Source: Croceivirga sp. (GTDB taxonomy: Bacteria > Bacteroidota > Bacteroidia > Flavobacteriales > Flavobacteriaceae). Taken from it: a DNA stretch of 64,000 nt. Each line of letters opens with the position of its first letter. Position 1 is the first letter of the stretch. Of the stretch, positions 59,853 to 64,000 are shown piece by piece. The DNA lies in the NCBI GenBank assembly GCA_028281025.1, contig JANQKR010000013.1:62001-126000 (forward strand). The letters are read 5' to 3'. The notes under the pieces are model-generated. The model did not search any database, had not been told where the DNA came from, and saw nothing but the letters and a program-made list of their open reading frames with translations. The translations under genes were made by a program, and so were the position numbers.

Positions 59853-62216
59853 TTAAACATCTGAGATTATTCTAAAATTTATTTTCCGTATGGCCGAGCC
59901 TGCAAACCAGGCGGCTGTTCCCCCCAGTACAAAAAGCGTAACCATTGCCATTACCATACCAATGGGGTAAGGGATAAATGGGAAACGGACCAGGCCAATA
60001 TCGGCGGTAAGCATATTCATTATTTTAGGACTCCACCACAGGGATAAAGGAATTCCTATGGATACCCCCAAGGCCAAATTCAGGACGGTTTTCCAGAGCA
60101 GGACCATCCTTAGGTTTTTGGAGGTGAACCCCAGTGATTTAAGTTTTACAAAGGAGATTTTATGCTGTTGGATGTAGATGTTCTGATTGTTGTAAATAAT
60201 TAAAACCAGAACCAGAACAAAAAACAGGGATATGGTAAGGACCGCCACTCGAACATTCATTACCATGGATACCATTGCCTTTCTTTCTTCAACGCTCAGT
60301 TCTGTTTGGATGGTTTCACCGAATTGCTCTTCCAGTTGAGATCGAAATGCATCCCGGTCTACATTTTGATGTAGTTCCAGGCCATAAAACCGGGGTTCAA
60401 AAAGGGGGTTCAATCCCAACATTGCCTTTTCTTGCAAACGAAAGCCCTGTCCCAAATTCCCAACATCCTGATATATTCCGGTTATGGTGAACACCTTTTT
60501 TTGTCCCTCGATAAAAACGGCAACACTATCCCCCGGACGCTTATTGAATTCCTCCGCAGTACCAATACAGAGCGATAGCTCATTTGGGGCAACCGGATGG
60601 TTTCCCTTAATATTCCCCAAGCCTGTTTTGGAAAGGGCATTGGAATACACTTTTCCCTGTATTTCCTTGATGGCCTTGTTTTCATTGGACAAAATGAACA
60701 GATTGGAGTAGTTAAATGGTGAAATCGATCGTATCTCATTCTTGTATGTCCCCAACATTTCCATCAATTCACCATGTTTGAGGGGAAGAATGATGCTGCT
60801 TTTTCGATTGACCACCACATCGGCATTATCAAATCCCCAAGATGTCCGGTCGCTATGAATTTTATCAAAGGAATTCGAGATGTTTACACAAAAGGTGATA
60901 ACAAAAACAATTCCGGCCATATGTAGTCCCATAAAAACCAGATTCTTCTTTTTACTACTTAAAAGGCGTCCACCCAATACCAAGGAGAGCGGGAGCCATA
61001 AGGAAGAAAAGGCCCTGGATGTGCTCCCCCCGGAATTTCCCCTTTTTTGGAACGTATTGCGAATGGCCTCAACGGGTTTTACAAGACCCGCTTTTCTAGC
61101 CGAAAAAAAGGCGACCAGAAGAACCAACAGAAAAACAATGCCAAAGGACAGCGCAATGGGCCCACTTAAATTGTAGGTAAAATTGGGGATGCCCATAGGT
61201 TCCACCATCCAGTTGACCACCATACGAACAACGAACCATGAAACCACCAAACCCAGCGGAAGCGCTATCAAGGCAAGAATGCCCAATTGCATTAGGTAGA
61301 GGAGTACCATATTTCCAGGGGTAAATCCTACTCCTTTAAGCACCCCAATTTGTCTGTAGTCCGAAAATATATGACTTGATACGGTATGCTTGATGATCAG
61401 CAGGGATATCAAGAGTCCCATAAGCGAAAAAATCAGAAGAACGGCACCCAGGAGCGTATAAACGCTTGTAAACGCCCTTTTGAGAAGAGGGTATTGCAGG
61501 CTCTTTCCAGAATAATCAAAAGATGTGTTGAAGTGCTTCCAAAACGTATCCAAATCAACACCATCCTTAAGTCGAACCCCGATCATAATATTGTTCAATT
61601 CGGAAATTGGTGCCAAAAAGGGAAGCTCCCCAGGAGCCACCCAAGCACGGGTAGGATTAAAAATTGCACTTAAATAGTGGGGATCGACCACAAATGCGGA
61701 AATCTTCAGTTCCCGCAATTCCCCATTTAGGTTGAGCCCAAGGGTATCCCCCAATTGAAGGCCATAATTTCCCTCAAAGTGGGTAGGAAGCCATATTTCC
61801 CCGTGATTCGGGTGGTCACTGTTCTCCCCCTTCAGCATTCGGATCTCGTCCTGGAGCAAATGGCCACTGTGGTACTCCGTTAACCGGACACTCAGGTCCA
61901 ATTCGCCCCCATTGTGGATCAGGGGTGCATTGACCATGATAAAAGGGCTTGGTTCTGAAACTCCCCAAACCTCCTCCTGATCCGAAAACCATTGTACCAG
62001 GTTATCCTTATCATCGCTCCGAACGTCAAACAACAGCAGGATTTCGGAGGCTTTTTGGTTGTTGAACGTAATGTCAAAAGGCCGTTCAATAATTCGGAGC
62101 AGGCTTAATGCTATGCTCAGCAAGAGAATGGTCAAGATCAAGCTAAGGCCCACTAAAACAAACGCCCTTTTGCGCTTGATCAGATATTTTGAATTAAGAA
62201 GTAAAAGACTCTTCAT
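59853..62216 (-). CDS. ABC transporter permease, FtsX/MacB type
   Basis: A 787-residue permease: N-terminal helix (RAFVLVGLSLILTILLLSIA), a periplasmic domain, three helices (about residues 255-400), a second copy and C-terminal helices. The pattern is of MacB-type export permeases, but the sequence is not close to the three at 1-6338. It works with the ATPase at 62238, 21 nt upstream; the serine hydrolase follows. The set could export or retain an outer-membrane or cell-surface component, which is inference. Confidence 0.85.
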   Translation of the reverse strand: MKSLLLLNSKYLIKRKRAFVLVGLSLILTILLLSIALSLLRIIERPFDITFNNQKASEILLLFDVRSDDKDNLVQWFSDQEEVWGVSEPSPFIMVNAPLIHNGGELDLSVRLTEYHSGHLLQDEIRMLKGENSDHPNHGEIWLPTHFEGNYGLQLGDTLGLNLNGELRELKISAFVVDPHYLSAIFNPTRAWVAPGELPFLAPISELNNIMIGVRLKDGVDLDTFWKHFNTSFDYSGKSLQYPLLKRAFTSVYTLLGAVLLIFSLMGLLISLLIIKHTVSSHIFSDYRQIGVLKGVGFTPGNMVLLYLMQLGILALIALPLGLVVSWFVVRMVVNWMVEPMGIPNFTYNLSGPIALSFGIVFLLVLLVAFFSARKAGLVKPVEAIRNTFQKRGNSGGSTSRAFSSLWLPLSLVLGGRLLSSKKKNLVFMGLHMAGIVFVITFCVNISNSFDKIHSDRTSWGFDNADVVVNRKSSIILPLKHGELMEMLGTYKNEIRSISPFNYSNLFILSNENKAIKEIQGKVYSNALSKTGLGNIKGNHPVAPNELSLCIGTAEEFNKRPGDSVAVFIEGQKKVFTITGIYQDVGNLGQGFRLQEKAMLGLNPLFEPRFYGLELHQNVDRDAFRSQLEEQFGETIQTELSVEERKAMVSMVMNVRVAVLTISLFFVLVLVLIIYNNQNIYIQQHKISFVKLKSLGFTSKNLRMVLLWKTVLNLALGVSIGIPLSLWWSPKIMNMLTADIGLVRFPFIPYPIGMVMAMVTLFVLGGTAAWFAGSAIRKINFRIISDV

Positions 62217-62237
62217 GTTCTTTTGTTTTTTTGTGGA

Positions 62238-62993
62238 TTACCAGCCTAAGGACCGAAGCCATTGCAGTAGTGCTTCATGGCGCGCCTCCAAATCGTTTTG
62301 GGCCCCAAACATAAATGCGTCCATTACCTGTCCATCCTGGATAAATAGAACCCTGTCCCCATAGCAGGCGGATTTGGGGTCGTGGGTGACCATAAGTATG
62401 GTTTGGCCTTCATTATGAACCTCTTTAAAACAGGAAAGCACTTTTTCCGACGCAGCAGAATTTAAACTGCCCGTAGGTTCATCGGCCATCAGGATTTTAG
62501 GGTTATTGATCAGGGCCCTGGCAATGGCACACCGCTGCCGTTCCCCTCCGGAAACCTGGGACGGCAGTCTGTCCGCCAGGGTCTCTATTTCGAGTTCCTT
62601 CATAAGCATGGCCGCCCTTGTCTGTACGACCCTCCTATCCTGTTTGGATAGATAGCCCACAATGAGAATGTTTTCCTTTAGACTTAGCTCAGAAATCAGG
62701 TTATGGTCCTGAAAAACAAAACCAACATGATTTCTCCTAAAAAGGGTCATGGTGTTTTCATCAAGTTTATGAATTGGGGTGTTGTTCAAAAAAATCTGCC
62801 CGGAAGAGGGTCGGTCCAATCCGCTCAACACATACAGGAGCGTTGATTTCCCCGAGCCCGAACTGCCCATAATAATCGCAAACTCCCCTTCCTTGATCTC
62901 CATATTGACGTTATGGATTCCATTATTGCTTTTCGAACCTTCACCGAACGATTTTCCCAGTGCCTCCGTCTTTATGATTGGAACAACCTCCAT
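62238..62993 (-). CDS. ABC transporter ATP-binding protein, MacB/LolD family
   Basis: A 251-residue ATPase with Walker A GSSGSGKST (residues 43-51), Q-loop FVFQDHNLISEL, signature VSGGERQRC, Walker B ILMADEPTGSLNS and switch His MVTHDP. The C-terminal extension after residue 225 (ARHEALLQWLRSLGW) is longer than in the 6361 protein. It is the first gene of its operon, with the permease next. The start at 62993 (MEVVPIIKTEALGKSFG) is followed by a normal beta strand. Confidence 0.92.
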   Translation of the reverse strand: MEVVPIIKTEALGKSFGEGSKSNNGIHNVNMEIKEGEFAIIMGSSGSGKSTLLYVLSGLDRPSSGQIFLNNTPIHKLDENTMTLFRRNHVGFVFQDHNLISELSLKENILIVGYLSKQDRRVVQTRAAMLMKELEIETLADRLPSQVSGGERQRCAIARALINNPKILMADEPTGSLNSAASEKVLSCFKEVHNEGQTILMVTHDPKSACYGDRVLFIQDGQVMDAFMFGAQNDLEARHEALLQWLRSLGW

Positions 62994-63150
62994 GATACTT
63001 GAATTTTAAAGTTCATTTGCAAAGCACGTATACCCATCGGTGCCATGCGCTGCAACATGAAGGTTGGTACCATTCCCCTGGGATATGAGACCAAACCCTG
63101 TAAAATGATACCCCTTCCTTTTTATTATTCCATACTTTTAATAAAAAAAG

Positions 63151-64000
63151 ATGCAGTATCTCTTTGTAGCCAGTGGGAGCCTGACCCTTTTTATCATTGC
63201 CCTTATTCTTGGAAGAAAGAATAGGTCTTTGCCAAATACCATTCTCGTGGTTTGGTTGGTGGTGTTCGTACTCAATCTGGTGTCCCTTTTTGTGCTTTAT
63301 GAGGCTACTGATCCGTTCTCCACCGCACAGCATTTAATACTGGAGTTCAGCGAGGTCTCCATTTTTGCCCATGGGCCATTACTGTGGTTGTATACCAAAT
63401 CCCTGACCGAAGAAGGTTTTGGCCTAAATCGAAAACATGCTTACCATTTCCTTCCCTTTGGTATTGGATACTTGATTTTTGTAATCCAAATCTTTGGCAA
63501 AATGGAGATGGTCCCTTTATTGAGAAATTCCATAACCATTTTAAAAATGGGCAGTCTTTTGGTATACCTGATGCTCGTACTGGTCAAATTGAAAAGGCAT
63601 CAGGTGCGTGTCCCACATATTTTTTCCAATATTGAGGAAAAGAATTTAAGTTGGATCGGTTTTTTAAGTTGGGGAATCCTTGTCATATGGGCCATTGCCA
63701 GTGGTAGTCTCCTCTTAGATCGATTGACCACCGTGCATATCCCTCAATATGGCGGGTTAATTGCACATATTTCCACGTGTATTTTCATTTTCCTAATGGG
63801 TTATTTTGGTCTCAATCAGCCCTCTGTGTTCACTAGCCAGCAAAATGTGGTGTTCCATTCGGAATTCCATAATGCCCCCAAAAAGGAAATGAAGGGGGAC
63901 CAATCCATCAAGTATAAACATTCGGGCTTGGACGTGAAGGGGTCCAAAAAAATCCAAAAAGAACTTTTGGAACTCATGAAAACGGGCAAACCCTATCTGG
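63151..64000 (+). CDS. Membrane-anchored transcriptional regulator, AraC-like type (3' end outside window)
   Basis: The frame from ATG 63151 is open to the window end (283 codons). It starts MQYLFVASGSLTLFIIALIL and has about seven hydrophobic helices (up to residue 225), then a soluble stretch (NQPSVFTSQQNVVFHSEF) and KYKHSGLDVKGSKKIQKELL. This layout (seven-helix domain, then the segment leading into a helix-turn-helix) is that of Bacteroidota membrane AraC-family regulators; the AraC domain itself would lie beyond the edge, so the family call is inference from the visible two thirds. It is divergent from the ABC operon. Confidence 0.7.
   Translation, partial: MQYLFVASGSLTLFIIALILGRKNRSLPNTILVVWLVVFVLNLVSLFVLYEATDPFSTAQHLILEFSEVSIFAHGPLLWLYTKSLTEEGFGLNRKHAYHFLPFGIGYLIFVIQIFGKMEMVPLLRNSITILKMGSLLVYLMLVLVKLKRHQVRVPHIFSNIEEKNLSWIGFLSWGILVIWAIASGSLLLDRLTTVHIPQYGGLIAHISTCIFIFLMGYFGLNQPSVFTSQQNVVFHSEFHNAPKKEMKGDQSIKYKHSGLDVKGSKKIQKELLELMKTGKPYL

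Overview
The window looks like chromosomal DNA of a marine Flavobacteriaceae (Bacteroidota), close in style to Muricauda/Flagellimonas-type genomes; the genus is only a guess. The reasons are the TAnnTTTG-type -7 promoter elements, the lack of Shine-Dalgarno sequences, the gene families present (DUF4270 lipoprotein with its beta-barrel partner, DUF6268 barrels, DUF4907, FtsX-type permeases in tandem, LytS/LytTR pairs) and the yceD-rpmF-fabH-accB-accC order. No rRNA, tRNA, CRISPR array, insertion sequence or integrase was seen.

Layout. 1-7.0 kb: three tandem FtsX/MacB-type ABC permeases (the first cut by the window edge) and their ATPase. 7.0-14 kb: an FAD oxidoreductase and housekeeping genes for fatty acid synthesis (accC, accB, fabH), ribosomal protein L32, YceD, PdxA and riboflavin synthase. 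14-20.2 kb: a NagX-like membrane acyltransferase with a sodium:solute symporter, a TauE-type exporter, and a PAS histidine kinase with a response regulator. 20.3-43.9 kb: a stress island (below). 44-53.6 kb: an RND efflux operon (DUF6268 barrel, Spy-like protein, adaptor, RND pump, TolC) and a DUF4270/beta-barrel pair. 53.7-57.9 kb: DUF6268 barrel, kelch lipoprotein, DUF4907 protein, LytS-type kinase and LytTR regulator. 57.9-63 kb: serine hydrolase, ABC permease and ABC ATPase. The window ends inside a membrane-anchored regulator of the AraC-like type.

The main discovery is the island. It holds nine double-domain universal stress proteins, Hsp20, cardiolipin synthase, a D-lactate-dehydrogenase-like enzyme, a CstB-like persulfide dioxygenase, DUF2267 and TerB-like proteins, two related coiled-coil proteins and several unknowns. 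Sixteen copies of one operator, TGAY-N4-RTCAT (core TGA-N6-TCA), lie in its promoter regions. In 16 of 17 promoters, exactly 23 nt separate the TCA from a -7 element, which puts the operator near -41.5, the class II position of CRP/FNR-family activators. The island also encodes a fused receiver-CRP/FNR regulator that overlaps a PAS histidine kinase gene, and these are the obvious candidates to control it. The arrangement resembles the mycobacterial DosR dormancy regulon in content (Usp and Hsp20 proteins under a two-component system) but uses a CRP/FNR-type output domain.

Two by-products of this motif are notable. One operator-promoter at 37261-37303 on the minus strand drives no annotated gene but faces a Rho-independent terminator about 260 nt away, which predicts an unannotated small RNA or 32-residue peptide gene. 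Another drives a DUF6544 gene followed by a collapsed cbpA-cbpM (J-domain chaperone and modulator) pseudogene.
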